The notes: generated by a model not told the origin, from the letters alone. Counted from the first letter of the stretch, positions 38,331 through 47,439 are shown. The stretch: 52,002 nt of DNA from an uncultured Clostridia bacterium (GCA_947630445.1 CANRHQ010000007.1:1-52002); one strand, 5' to 3'. Translations and numbers: made by a program.

Positions 38331-38571
38331 CTAGTTCTGCAATTTTTTGAGAACATTTTGAACATACTAATTTATCTTTATAAGTCATAAGATTTTTTGT
38401 ATTTCCACAGAAAATGCAATTAGGTTCATATTTTTTTAATATTATAGATGAACCATCTACATAAATTTCAATAGGATCTTTTTCTGCAATATCAAATTTA
38501 TTTCTTATTTCTATTGGAATAACTACTCTTCCTAATTCATCAACTTTTCTAACTATACCTGTTGACTTCAT
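38311..38571 (-). CDS. AbrB/SpoVT-type transition regulator with zinc ribbon
   Basis: An 86-residue DNA-binding protein. The N-terminal swapped-hairpin domain STGIVRKVDELGRVVIPIEI is the classic AbrB/SpoVT sequence. The C-terminal part has CIFCGN and CSKCSQ, a likely zinc ribbon. Such regulators control growth-phase and sporulation genes. The ATG follows AAGGGGGG. The divergent position next to spmA raises the possibility that it controls spmAB, which is an inference only. Confidence 0.9.
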   Translation of the reverse strand: MKSTGIVRKVDELGRVVIPIEIRNKFDIAEKDPIEIYVDGSSIILKKYEPNCIFCGNTKNLMTYKDKLVCSKCSQKIAELEKSEEE

Positions 38572-38608
38572 ATCTTGCCCCCCTTAACATTATAATCAAT
38601 TCACATAT

Positions 38609-38637
38609 ATGATAGCATAAAACAATTTGAAGGTCAA
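38609..38637 (-). promoter_or_regulatory. Promoter of the AbrB-type gene
   Basis: On the minus strand TTGACC (38637-38632), a 17-base spacer and TATCAT (38614-38609). Confidence 0.65.
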
Positions 38638-38715
38638 TTAAAATTAACAATTTTTTTAAATTTGTTATATATAATTAATATATATAATATAAATATATTA
38701 GCAGAAAGGAAAAAA

Positions 38716-39294
38716 ATGTTAAATATTATATGGCCTGTTTTTATAGTAATTTCAATAATTTATGCAATTATTTCTGGAAATATAGAAAATATAAATAGTT
38801 CAATATTTGAATCAGCAGAAAATGTAGTTACATTTTCTTTAACATTAATAGGCATGACTTGTTTATGGAATGGAATTATGGAAATAGCATCAAATACACA
38901 AATAATTACATATATATCTAAAATATTAAAACCTATTATAAAAAAGGTTTTTCCTAATATGGATGAAAATAATAGGGCATATAAAAGTATTATTATGAAT
39001 TTAATAGCAAATATATTAGGACTAGGAAATGCAGCAACTCCATTAGGTTTAAAAGCAATGGAAGAATTACAAAGAGAAAATAAAGAAAAAAATAAATTGA
39101 GTGATAATATGATGATGTTAATTGTTTTAAATACAGCATCATTACAAATTATTCCAACAACTGTTTTAACAATACGCAATTCATTAGGATCCAAAAATCC
39201 AACACTAATAATTTTTCCTGTATGGATTGCTACAATTAGTGCTGCAGTAGTTGGAATATTAGTTACAAAAATATTAATAAAAATAAATAAATAG
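38716..39294 (+). CDS. spmA: Spore maturation protein A
   Basis: A membrane protein of 192 residues needed with SpmB for spore core dehydration in Bacillus and Clostridium. It is very hydrophobic with about four to five helices. It contains TLIGMTCLWNGIMEIA and the motif LGLGNAATPLGLKAMEEL typical of the nucleoside-recognition Gate family. The start at 38716 follows GAAAGGA; the upstream ATG at 38662 lies in promoter-like sequence. spmB follows after 8 bases. Confidence 0.95.
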   Translation: MLNIIWPVFIVISIIYAIISGNIENINSSIFESAENVVTFSLTLIGMTCLWNGIMEIASNTQIITYISKILKPIIKKVFPNMDENNRAYKSIIMNLIANILGLGNAATPLGLKAMEELQRENKEKNKLSDNMMMLIVLNTASLQIIPTTVLTIRNSLGSKNPTLIIFPVWIATISAAVVGILVTKILIKINK

Positions 39295-39302
39295 GAGATG
39301 TT

Positions 39303-39833
39303 ATGCAAATTATTAATTATATTTCTATAGTTGCTATGCCTATGATAATATTATTGATTATTATTAATGCATTAAAAGAAAAAACACAAGTATTCAATAT
39401 TTTTTTAAAAGGTGCAACAGATGGAATTGAAATAGTTTTGAAAATTTTTCCAACCTTACTTGGACTATTTGTTGCTATAGGAATGCTTAGAAGTTCTGGA
39501 ATTATAGATTTTATAATAAAAATTATTTCTCCTGTAACAAATTTTTTTAAAATGCCAAGTGAAATTTTGCCATTAGCATTATTAAGACCAATTTCAGGAA
39601 GTGCTTCAATGGCTATAGCAACAGATATTATAAAAAATTATGGAGTAGATACATTTATAGGAATTTTAGCATCAGTAATAATGGGATCTACAGAAACAAC
39701 TTTATACACTATAGCAGTTTACACAGGAAGTGTAAAGATAAAAAATACAAGAGGAATTTTAATTGCAGGATTAGCTGCAGATATAACTGGAATTATTGTT
39801 GCCTTGATAATATGCAGAATATTAATAATCTAA
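39303..39833 (+). CDS. spmB: Spore maturation protein B
   Basis: The membrane partner of SpmA, with 176 residues. The Gate-type core includes GATDGIEIVLKIFPTLLGLF, then LLRPISGSASMAIATDI and MGSTETTLYTIAVYTGSV. The ATG follows AGGAG. It is cotranscribed with spmA. Confidence 0.95.
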   Translation: MQIINYISIVAMPMIILLIIINALKEKTQVFNIFLKGATDGIEIVLKIFPTLLGLFVAIGMLRSSGIIDFIIKIISPVTNFFKMPSEILPLALLRPISGSASMAIATDIIKNYGVDTFIGILASVIMGSTETTLYTIAVYTGSVKIKNTRGILIAGLAADITGIIVALIICRILII

Positions 39834-39859
39834 TGTCGTTTTTTGTCGAAATGTTTTTC

Positions 39860-39888
39860 TTGACAAATGGAAAAAAATGGAGTAATAT
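39860..39888 (+). promoter_or_regulatory. Promoter of the 39895 RNA candidate
   Basis: TTGACA (39860-39865), a 17-base spacer and TAATAT (39883-39888). No rightward gene follows before the convergent gene at 40061, so the transcript should be non-coding. Confidence 0.75.
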
Positions 39889-39894
39889 ATAGAA

Positions 39895-40056
39895 AATAAG
39901 TTTTTAATCTTGTAGAGGGAATAATTCTAATTCCCCATAAAATGAGCAAAATTTTTAAAATATTAATTTAATTTCAAAAAACTAAACTTAGGCCCCCTAA
40001 ACCTAAATTACTATGTTTCCATTTATTTGTTCAAAATTATTCCCTTTACAAAACCA
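39895..40056 (+). ncRNA. Candidate structured RNA with a long closing helix (6S-like shape)
   Basis: A consensus promoter fires into a gene-free 160-base stretch whose ends pair. Positions 39910-39926 match 40035-40051 over 17 bp with one G·U. Positions 39943-39950 match 40026-40033 over 8 bp with one G·U. Both wobbles are pairs only on the plus strand. A central hairpin TTAGG/CCTAA lies at 39988-40000 or to 40006. An elongated hairpin with an internal bubble recalls 6S RNA, but I see no diagnostic sequence and no T-run after the closing helix. The 3' end is an estimate. Confidence 0.5.
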
Positions 40057-40060
40057 TATA

Positions 40061-40852
40061 TTATAATTTTATTAATTTACTTGGATAATCTCTACTTGCA
40101 ACAGACAAATTAATAGAGTTTTCATCACAATTATTTGAAATCAATTCATCTACTACAGTTTGATATGCTAATTCAGGAAAATTACTTTCTTTACTTAAAT
40201 GTCCTAACATGGCAGTATGTAAATTACTATTTTTTAATAGATATGAAATTGTTTTTCCTGCAATAGTATTAGATAGATGACCAGTATTCCCTGCAATGCG
40301 TGTTTTTAATTTGAATGGGTAAGAACAGCATTTTAAAACTTCTGTATCATAATTTGATTCTAGTAAAATGAATTCACTACCTTCTAAATTTTTTATAATC
40401 TCGTTAGTCATATGACCGATATCTGTTGCAATACTAATTTTATGATCAACACAACTTATGTTAAAACCACATGGATTTACAGCATCATGAGGGATGCTAA
40501 AAGGTTGAATCTCTAAATCATTTATAGCGAATTTTTCAGAGACTTTAAAAAAATGAGTATTATCTTTTGATAATTTGTTTGTTTGTTCTTTCATAGCATC
40601 AAAAGTTTCTTTAGTTGCAAAAACAGGAATATTAAATTTTTTACAAATTGTAGATAATCCTTTTATATGGTCAGAATGTTCATGAGTTATAATAATTGCA
40701 TTAATTGAAGAAGGATCAACATCAATTTGAGATAAGGCATCTTCAATCTTCTTACAACTCATTCCTGCATCAACTAAAATTTTAGTATTTTCACTTTCTA
40801 CAAATAAACTATTACCACTACTACCACTATATAAGCTACAAAAATTTAACAT
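40061..40852 (-). CDS. Metallo-beta-lactamase-fold hydrolase, WalJ/YycJ-like
   Basis: A 263-residue MBL-fold protein. GSSGNSLFVESENTKILVDAG opens the fold, and IIITHEHSDHIKG holds the HxHxDH metal motif. Later His/Asp ligands appear in IPHDA, IATDIGH and LGHLSKESN. This matches the WalJ/YycJ family, double-strand 5'-exonuclease-like proteins linked to coordination of replication and cell division. It is downstream of murA by 22 bases and likely in its operon. Confidence 0.88.
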   Translation of the reverse strand: MLNFCSLYSGSSGNSLFVESENTKILVDAGMSCKKIEDALSQIDVDPSSINAIIITHEHSDHIKGLSTICKKFNIPVFATKETFDAMKEQTNKLSKDNTHFFKVSEKFAINDLEIQPFSIPHDAVNPCGFNISCVDHKISIATDIGHMTNEIIKNLEGSEFILLESNYDTEVLKCCSYPFKLKTRIAGNTGHLSNTIAGKTISYLLKNSNLHTAMLGHLSKESNFPELAYQTVVDELISNNCDENSINLSVASRDYPSKLIKL

Positions 40853-40874
40853 ATGTATATACTTCTTTCTTAAG

Positions 40875-42134
40875 TTATTCTTTAACTCTATTTATATTAG
40901 CACCTAAATTTCTGAATTTTTTTTCTATATTTTCATAACCTCTGTCTATATGTTCTAAGTTATATATTTCTGTTGTTCCTTCTGCAATTATGCCAGCTAT
41001 AATAAGTGCGGCACCTGCTCTTAAATCAGAAGAATATACAGGAGAAGCATAAAGTTTTTCAACTCCTTCAAAAAATGCTGACTTTCCTTGAGCAGTAATA
41101 TTAGCTCCCATTTTATTTAATTCTTCTGTATATTGAAATCTAGAATCCCAAATACTTTCTATTATTCGGCTTGTACCATCTGCAATTGAAAGTACAACAC
41201 CCATTTGTGGTTGTAAGTCTGTTGGAAAACCAGGGTAAGGAAGAGTTTTTATTATTGCTTTAGAAGGTCTTTTATCACACCAAACTCTAATACTATCTCC
41301 AAAATCCTCAACTTGTCCACCAATCTCAATAATTTTTGCTGTAATAGATTCCAAATGTTTAGTAATACAATTTTTTAATAATACATCTCCTTTGGATGCA
41401 ACAGCAGCTAGCATAAAAGTACCAGCTTCAATTTGATCTGGAACTATAGAATATGTACTATTTCCACATAATCTCTTTACACCATTAATTTTGATAACAT
41501 CAGTTCCAGCTCCACGAATATCTGCACCCATAGTATTTAAGAAGTTTGCTACATCTACTATATGAGGTTCTTTTGCGGCATTATCAATAATAGTAGTTCC
41601 TTCAGCTAATACTGCTGATAGCATAACATTAATTGTTGCACCAACAGAAACTACATCCATATATATAGAATTTCCAACTAGTTTAGAAGCTGTGGCAGTA
41701 ATTTTTCCTTGGCCTACATCAATTTTTGCACCTAAAGCCTCAAAACCTTTAATGTGTTGATCTATTGGTCTAGATCCTAATTTACATCCGCCAGGCATTC
41801 CAACAGTAATTTCTCCTTTACGTCCAAGCATACTACCAATAATATAATAAGAAGCTCTAAATTTTCTAGTTAATTCTTCAGAAGCAACTGTTTTTTCTAT
41901 ATTTCTTGTATCAATTGTAATTTCATTAGGATTATTCCAAGTAATTTTTGCACCAAGACCTTCTAAAATAGCACAAGAAGTTTTTACATCACTAATGTTT
42001 GGTAAATTTTCAATTGTACAAACTCCATCAATTAAAAGTGTTGCAGGTAGAATAGCTACTGCAGCATTTTTAGCACCGCTAATAGTTACTTCCCCTTTTA
42101 AAGGTGTTCCTCCAGTAATTACTAATTTTTCCAA
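40875..42134 (-). CDS. murA: UDP-N-acetylglucosamine 1-carboxyvinyltransferase
   Basis: It transfers enolpyruvate from PEP to UDP-GlcNAc, the first committed step of peptidoglycan synthesis and the target of fosfomycin. It has 419 residues. The N-terminus is LVITGGTPLKGEVTISGAKN. The active-site loop MPGGCKLGSRPIDQH keeps the catalytic Cys that fosfomycin modifies. The C-terminus DLRAGAALIIAGIIAEGTTE is typical. The ATG follows AAGGAGG. The UDP-sugar pyrophosphorylase at 43560 may supply its substrate. Confidence 0.97.
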   Translation of the reverse strand: MEKLVITGGTPLKGEVTISGAKNAAVAILPATLLIDGVCTIENLPNISDVKTSCAILEGLGAKITWNNPNEITIDTRNIEKTVASEELTRKFRASYYIIGSMLGRKGEITVGMPGGCKLGSRPIDQHIKGFEALGAKIDVGQGKITATASKLVGNSIYMDVVSVGATINVMLSAVLAEGTTIIDNAAKEPHIVDVANFLNTMGADIRGAGTDVIKINGVKRLCGNSTYSIVPDQIEAGTFMLAAVASKGDVLLKNCITKHLESITAKIIEIGGQVEDFGDSIRVWCDKRPSKAIIKTLPYPGFPTDLQPQMGVVLSIADGTSRIIESIWDSRFQYTEELNKMGANITAQGKSAFFEGVEKLYASPVYSSDLRAGAALIIAGIIAEGTTEIYNLEHIDRGYENIEKKFRNLGANINRVKE

Positions 42135-42216
42135 AAGTATTCCTCCTTAAAAATATATATATTCTTAAGAAATATACCATAAAAAATTAAATATTACAAC
42201 TATTTTTAAATATAAT

Positions 42217-42882
42217 CTATTTATTAGCGGTAAATAATCCTTTTTCAGCAAAGAATTCAATTAACTTAAATTTGAATTTTATTTCAGAATTATGAGTATC
42301 TGAAATGATATTATAAGATTCTTTGTCCAAATTGTTTTCAAGATTTTCTTTAGCTTCATCATTAACTATTCCAGAAGAAACATCTATAAAGCATAAGGAA
42401 GGGAACATAACACACCACCAATTTTTTCCTTTAGCTTCTCCAATTTCAACACGTAGAGCATCATAATATCCCGCAGGTAAAGAAATATCACCATAATTTT
42501 TGGTTGGAAAATAAAAATTATTTATATTTATTTTCACAGAATAATTGAAACCATTTTCTAATATGGTTTGTTCTGCGATTTTTTTAAAATCATTTTGATG
42601 TTCTGTGGCAATTTTAATTGCTTCTTCTTTTGTAGAACAATTAGAACTAATTGTATTCATATATTTTAATAAATTATCTCTAACTTTTAATTTTAATTCT
42701 TGGTCTTTATCTGAATTACTATTTGCAATAACATGTAATCTAAATACAGCATTAGATAAGTTTGTAGATACCGCATTAACATATGAATGGGCAGATACAA
42801 AAATATATAAAGATAGTAAAAAAATTAATATAATTGCAGTTTTTAACTTGGTATTTTTAATAAAATTTAAAATTTTTTTCAT
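42217..42882 (-). CDS. spoIIR: Stage II sporulation protein R
   Basis: The forespore-secreted signal that triggers SpoIIGA to process pro-sigma-E in the mother cell. It has 221 residues: an N-terminal membrane/signal helix (about 12-32), then NAVFRLHVIANSNSDKDQELK, KLKVRDNLL, and the C-terminal core LPAGYYDALRVEIGEAKGKN followed by WWCVMFPSLCFID, all SpoIIR hallmarks. The start at 42882 follows TAGGAGG; two earlier ATGs overlap that binding site or precede it. It is good evidence that the organism sporulates. Confidence 0.95.
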   Translation of the reverse strand: MKKILNFIKNTKLKTAIILIFLLSLYIFVSAHSYVNAVSTNLSNAVFRLHVIANSNSDKDQELKLKVRDNLLKYMNTISSNCSTKEEAIKIATEHQNDFKKIAEQTILENGFNYSVKININNFYFPTKNYGDISLPAGYYDALRVEIGEAKGKNWWCVMFPSLCFIDVSSGIVNDEAKENLENNLDKESYNIISDTHNSEIKFKFKLIEFFAEKGLFTANK

Positions 42883-42984
42883 ATACATCCTCCTATGTAA
42901 AAAAATTTCTTTAAAATAATTATTAACCAAAAAAAAATAAAATATACATATTTAAAAAAGTTGGTTAAAAACATTAATATTGCC

Positions 42985-43019
42985 TTGACAAAAAATAAAA
43001 ATAATGGTAAAATTTACCA
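42985..43019 (+). promoter_or_regulatory. Promoter with inverted-repeat operator before the 43050 gene
   Basis: TTGACA (42985-42990), a 17-base spacer and TAAAAT (43008-43013). The -10 element sits inside the perfect 15-base inverted repeat TGGTAAAATTTACCA (43005-43019), a likely repressor site. The regulator is unknown. Confidence 0.75.
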
Positions 43020-43049
43020 GTAACAAAAGATAAAGAAAGGAATGATTAA

Positions 43050-43487
43050 ATGATCGTTGAGGATAAGAAAATTGAAAAAACATGTACTTTTTATGTAAGT
43101 GATTTTCATCTGGAAATGATATTAGTTCCGTATATAAATAAAAAAATAGAAAAAAAAGAAAATATTATAATAAAAACAGAAAGGGATTTACAAGATACTA
43201 TAGAAATACTAGTTTCAAAAATAAACTTAAATGATGAAAACAAAAAACAAATATTAAATTTAGGTTGGAAAAGGAGAGAAGAGCAAGATATAAAAGAAAA
43301 TTCTAATTTAATAATAGTTGGTTCTGAAGAATATATAAATGAAACACACAAAAAAATAGAAAAATCTAATATTAATAATATTAATATTGTAGACTGTTAT
43401 AATTTTGACGATATAAAAGATAAAATGGAGGTTATAGTAAATAATCACGATAAAAGTTTGAATGTGTTAGGATTTAATAAATTTTAA
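43050..43487 (+). CDS. Protein of unknown function, probably regulated
   Basis: A 145-residue soluble, Lys/Glu/Asn-rich protein. It has an N-terminal stretch (VSDFHLEMILVPYINKKIEK), a central SNLIIVGSEEYINETHKKIE segment that resembles an alternating beta/alpha unit, and the short C-terminal end VLGFNKF. I do not recognise a family and see no catalytic motif, membrane segment or signal peptide. The ATG follows AAAGGAATG. The strong promoter with an overlapping inverted repeat implies tight regulation. It precedes the UDP-sugar genes by 72 bases. Confidence 0.7.
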   Translation: MIVEDKKIEKTCTFYVSDFHLEMILVPYINKKIEKKENIIIKTERDLQDTIEILVSKINLNDENKKQILNLGWKRREEQDIKENSNLIIVGSEEYINETHKKIEKSNINNINIVDCYNFDDIKDKMEVIVNNHDKSLNVLGFNKF

Positions 43488-43559
43488 AAATTTGGTATAA
43501 AGTGTTGAAAAAAAACAAAAAATAGTATATATATTATGTAGCAAGAAAGGGAGATACAA

Positions 43560-44801
43560 ATGGAAAATAGCATGGAGGAAATCAAAAGAACACTTGAAAA
43601 ATATTCACAAGAACACTTATTAAATAATTACGAAAAATTAAGCGACTTAAATAAACAAAAGTTAATATACCAAATAAAGCACATAGATTTTGAATTAATA
43701 GATAGCTTATATAATAGAACAAAAAAGAAAGCAGAAGATATAAAAAATCAAATAACACCTATAGAATATATTGATAAACAAAAATTAAATGGCGAATATA
43801 AAGAATTTCAACAAATTGGAGAAAAAGCAATTCAAGATAAAAAATTAGCAGTTGTAACAATGGCAGGAGGTCAAGGAACAAGATTAGGATATGAAGGACC
43901 AAAAGGAACTTATGATATAGGATTAGATTCTCACAAGTCCTTATTTGAACTACTTGCAGATTCACTAAAAGAACAAGGAAAAAAATATAATGTTGTAATA
44001 CCATGGTTTATTATGACCAGTGAAGAAAACAATGCAGAAACAATAGAATTTTTTGAAAAACATAAATTTTTTGGATTCGAGGAAAATAAAAGCATATTTT
44101 TCTTTAAACAAGGTGAATTACCTATGGTAGATGCAGAAGGTAAAATATTAATAGGAGAAGATGGTTTAGTAAAAGAGGCTGCAGATGGTCATGGTGGAAT
44201 ATATGAAGCACTTGTAAGAAATGGTATGACTAAAAAAATGAGAGAATTAGGAGCAGAATGGCTATTTATAGGTGGAGTAGATAATTGTTTAGTAAAAATG
44301 GTTGATCCTATACTTATGGGAATTGCAATACAAAAACATGTAACAGCAGCTGGAAAATCTGTAGTAAAAGCTAATCCAGAAGAAAAAGTAGGAGTTTTTT
44401 GTAAAAGAAATGGAAAACCATCAGTTATAGAATATACTGAAATTTCAAAAGAAATGGCTGAAGAAAAAGACGATAAATGTGAACTTGTATATGGAGAATC
44501 ACATATTTTATGTAATTTGTTTAATATAGATGCTGTAGAAAGAATGGGAAAGAAACCACTTCCATATCATGTAGCATTTAAAAAGGAATCATATTTAGAT
44601 AGATATGGAAATAAAGTAAATCCAACAGGACCTAATGCATATAAGTTTGAAGCATTTTTATTTGATGCATTTGGAGAATTGGATGATATGGCTATTTTAA
44701 GAGTAAAAAGGGAAGAAGAGTTTGCTCCTGTAAAAAATGCTACAGGTATTGATAGTCCAGAAACAGCCAGAGAATTATATAAGAAATTTTATAATCTATA
44801 A
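43560..44801 (+). CDS. UDP-sugar pyrophosphorylase (UAP1/UDPGP family)
   Basis: It makes a UDP-sugar from UTP and a sugar 1-phosphate, most likely UDP-GlcNAc or UDP-GalNAc given the family. It has 413 residues. The nucleotide-binding motif is MAGGQGTRLGYEGPKGTYDI, typical of the eukaryotic-type UAP1/UDPGP fold rather than bacterial GlmU or GalU. ADGHGGIYEALVRNG and FIGGVDNCLVKM are further family motifs. The ATG follows AAAGGGAG. A terminator separates it from the phosphohexomutase gene. Exact sugar preference cannot be read by eye. Confidence 0.9.
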   Translation: MENSMEEIKRTLEKYSQEHLLNNYEKLSDLNKQKLIYQIKHIDFELIDSLYNRTKKKAEDIKNQITPIEYIDKQKLNGEYKEFQQIGEKAIQDKKLAVVTMAGGQGTRLGYEGPKGTYDIGLDSHKSLFELLADSLKEQGKKYNVVIPWFIMTSEENNAETIEFFEKHKFFGFEENKSIFFFKQGELPMVDAEGKILIGEDGLVKEAADGHGGIYEALVRNGMTKKMRELGAEWLFIGGVDNCLVKMVDPILMGIAIQKHVTAAGKSVVKANPEEKVGVFCKRNGKPSVIEYTEISKEMAEEKDDKCELVYGESHILCNLFNIDAVERMGKKPLPYHVAFKKESYLDRYGNKVNPTGPNAYKFEAFLFDAFGELDDMAILRVKREEEFAPVKNATGIDSPETARELYKKFYNL

Positions 44802-44805
44802 AATT

Positions 44806-44835
44806 AGACTGCTGGTGTATATATCAGCAGTTTTA
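44806..44835 (+). terminator. Terminator after the UDP-sugar pyrophosphorylase
   Basis: ACTGCTG (44808-44814) pairs with CAGCAGT (44825-44831), followed by TTT. Confidence 0.75.
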
Positions 44836-44864
44836 AAAATAATAAAATAAGAAAGGAAATACAT

Positions 44865-46598
44865 ATGAATTGCTTAGAAGAATATAAAAAATGGTGTGAA
44901 AATCCTATTTTTGATGAAGAAACTAAAAAAGAATTATTAAGCATAAAAGATAATTATGAAGAAATTGAAGATAGATTTTATAAAGAATTAGAGTTTGGAA
45001 CAGCAGGTTTGAGAGGCATAATAGGTGTAGGTACAAATAGAATGAATAAATATACAGTAGGAAAAGCTACACAAGGATTAGCAAATTTTATTATAAAAAA
45101 AGGTGTACAAGAAAAAGGTGTTGTTATAAGTTTTGATTCAAGGAGAATGTCTCCAGAATTTAGTAAACAAACAGCATTAATATTGAATGCAAATGGAATT
45201 AAAACATATATAATGGAAAATTTAAGACCTGTTCCTGAGTTATCTTTTGCTGTAAGAGAATTAAAAGCAACAGCAGGAATTATGATTACAGCAAGTCATA
45301 ATCTTCCAAAATATAATGGATATAAAGTTTATTGGGAAGATGGAGCACAAATTGTTACTCCAAATGATAAAGATATAATATCAGAAGTACGAGCAATAAA
45401 TGATTATGCTAACATAAAAACTATTTCAGAACAAGAAGCAATTGAAAAAGGATTATATAAAATTGTAGGTAAAGAAATAGATGATAGATATATAGAAGAA
45501 TTAAAAAAATGTATATTAAATCCTCAAACAATAAGAGAACAAGGGAAAAGTTTAAAAATTGTTTATACTCCTTTACATGGAACAGGTAATACATTAGTAC
45601 CAAGAATTTTGAAAGAATTAGGATTTGAAAATGTATATGTTGTACCAGAACAAGAAAAACCTGATGGAAATTTTCCAACAGTAAGTTATCCAAACCCAGA
45701 AGATCCAAAATCATTTAAAATGGCATTAGACCTAGCAAAGGAGAAAGATGCAGATATTGTGTTAGCTACAGATCCTGATGCAGACAGATTAGGAGTTTTT
45801 GCAAAAGATAGAAAAACAGGCGAATATATTAACTATACAGGAAATATGTCTGCATTATTAATAGCAGAATATGAAATTTCTCAAAAAAAAGAAAAAGGAA
45901 TTTTACCTAAAGATGGATTTATAGTAAGAACAGTTGTATCTACAAAATTAACAGATGCAGTTGCAAAATATTATGATTTAAAATTAATAGAAGTTTTAAC
46001 AGGATTTAAATATATAGGAGAAGCAATTAGAAAATCAGAAGAGAATCAAAATGGGCATTTTGTATTTGGATTTGAAGAAAGTTATGGCTGCTTAATAGGT
46101 ACATATGCGAGAGATAAAGATGGAATAGGAGCTGTAATGGCAATTTGTGAAGCGGCAGCATATTATAAGTCAAAAGGTTTAACATTATGGGATCAAATGA
46201 TAAATATATATGAAAAATATGGCTATTATAGAGAAGCACAAGTTTCAATAGTATTAGAAGGAGCAGATGGTGCTGAAAAAATGCAATTAATGATGAAGTC
46301 AATGAGAAAGGATACAATTAAAGAAATAGGAGGATATAAAGTTTTAAGATTTAAAGATTATGATAAAAACATTATTAAAGATATAGAAACAGGAGAAATA
46401 AAAGAAACAGGACTACCAAAATCAAATGTTTTATATTATGAATTAGAAAATGATTTTTGGTGTTGTATTCGTCCTTCTGGAACAGAACCAAAAATAAAAC
46501 TTTATATGGGAGTAAAAACTAAGGATATGGAAAGTGCAAATAAAGAATTAGAAAAATTAAAAAATTCTATGGTAGATTTAGTTAAGAATTGTGTATAA
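44865..46598 (+). CDS. Phosphoglucomutase/phosphomannomutase family protein
   Basis: It interconverts hexose 6- and 1-phosphates and would feed the neighbouring pyrophosphorylase. It has 577 residues, the long PgcA-type. It has the four alpha-D-phosphohexomutase motifs: active serine loop TASHNLPKYNGYKVY, metal loop ATDPDADRLGVF, sugar loop GFEESYGCL, and phosphate loop RPSGTEPKIKLY. The ATG follows AAAGGAA. A long shared terminator lies downstream. Confidence 0.94.
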   Translation: MNCLEEYKKWCENPIFDEETKKELLSIKDNYEEIEDRFYKELEFGTAGLRGIIGVGTNRMNKYTVGKATQGLANFIIKKGVQEKGVVISFDSRRMSPEFSKQTALILNANGIKTYIMENLRPVPELSFAVRELKATAGIMITASHNLPKYNGYKVYWEDGAQIVTPNDKDIISEVRAINDYANIKTISEQEAIEKGLYKIVGKEIDDRYIEELKKCILNPQTIREQGKSLKIVYTPLHGTGNTLVPRILKELGFENVYVVPEQEKPDGNFPTVSYPNPEDPKSFKMALDLAKEKDADIVLATDPDADRLGVFAKDRKTGEYINYTGNMSALLIAEYEISQKKEKGILPKDGFIVRTVVSTKLTDAVAKYYDLKLIEVLTGFKYIGEAIRKSEENQNGHFVFGFEESYGCLIGTYARDKDGIGAVMAICEAAAYYKSKGLTLWDQMINIYEKYGYYREAQVSIVLEGADGAEKMQLMMKSMRKDTIKEIGGYKVLRFKDYDKNIIKDIETGEIKETGLPKSNVLYYELENDFWCCIRPSGTEPKIKLYMGVKTKDMESANKELEKLKNSMVDLVKNCV

Positions 46599-46625
46599 TT
46601 TCTTTATATCAAGTATTTAGAATAT

Positions 46626-46669
46626 AAAAATAGAAATACAACATAAAGTTAAGTTGTATTTCTATTTTT
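46626..46669. terminator. Bidirectional terminator between the mutase and TtcA-type genes
   Basis: Positions 46626-46642 and 46653-46669 form a perfect 17-bp stem with A/T tracts on both sides. Its right arm overlaps the last codons of the minus-strand gene. Confidence 0.92.
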
Positions 46670-47369
46670 TCCAACCATCTAAGTTTCTGGATATTGCACC
46701 AAATAAATTAGCACGAATTGTTGGAATATTTTTTTGCCATAAAAAAATTTGTTCTTTTATATCTTCTCTTTTTGTATGTTCATCCATAGGGCAAACTTTA
46801 GGCATAATTTGTTTATTATTTTTCTTTACAAAGCGTCTTGTATCTTTTTCACTAAGTAATATCAATGGTCTTATTAAAGTGATTTTACTTCTATCCATAT
46901 AACTTTTAGGGGCAAAAGTGGACAAACTACCAGTATATAATAAATTTAATAGGAAAGTTTCTAAAACATCATCCATGTTATGTCCAAGTGCAATTTTATT
47001 ACATCCTTCGCGTATAGCTATACTATTAATTATCCCTCTGCGAAGATTTGCACACAGAGAGCATGGATTTTTTTCTTTTCTTATATCAAAAACGATTTCT
47101 TTTATGTTGCTATTTTCAATAAATAAAGGGACGTCAATTTCATTACAATTTTTTTGCAAAATCTTTGTATCAAAAGAATCAAACCCAGGATTTATAGATA
47201 TTGCAATTAATTCAAAATGTTTTGGATAAAACCTTTGTAGTGCTTTTAGGGCATGAAGAAGTGTTACAGAATCTTTACCACCAGATAAACATACTGCAAT
47301 TTTATCTCCTTCATCAATCATATTATATTCTTCTATAGCTTTTCTCATTTTACTTAATATCTGTTGCAT
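46662..47369 (-). CDS. TtcA-family PP-loop tRNA thiolation protein
   Basis: An N-type PP-loop ATPase of 235 residues. The PP-loop is CLSGGKDSVTLLHAL near residue 28, and the central motif CSLCANLRRGIIN carries the CxxC that binds an Fe-S cluster in TtcA. GHNMDDVLETFLLNLLYTGS is also typical. TtcA thiolates C32 of some tRNAs; a related tRNA thiolase role is possible. It is shorter than E. coli TtcA. The ATG follows AAAGGAAA. Confidence 0.85.
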   Translation of the reverse strand: MQQILSKMRKAIEEYNMIDEGDKIAVCLSGGKDSVTLLHALKALQRFYPKHFELIAISINPGFDSFDTKILQKNCNEIDVPLFIENSNIKEIVFDIRKEKNPCSLCANLRRGIINSIAIREGCNKIALGHNMDDVLETFLLNLLYTGSLSTFAPKSYMDRSKITLIRPLILLSEKDTRRFVKKNNKQIMPKVCPMDEHTKREDIKEQIFLWQKNIPTIRANLFGAISRNLDGWKK

Positions 47370-47410
47370 AATAATTTCCTTTCTTTTATTATTATACCAC
47401 TATTGTCAAG

Positions 47411-47435
47411 AAAAAAAGACTAACAAAGTTAGTCT
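47411..47435 (-). terminator. Terminator of the 47440 small gene
   Basis: On the minus strand AGACTAAC pairs with GTTAGTCT around TTT, followed by seven T. It sits right after the small gene's stop codon. Confidence 0.85.
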
Positions 47436-47439
47436 ACTT

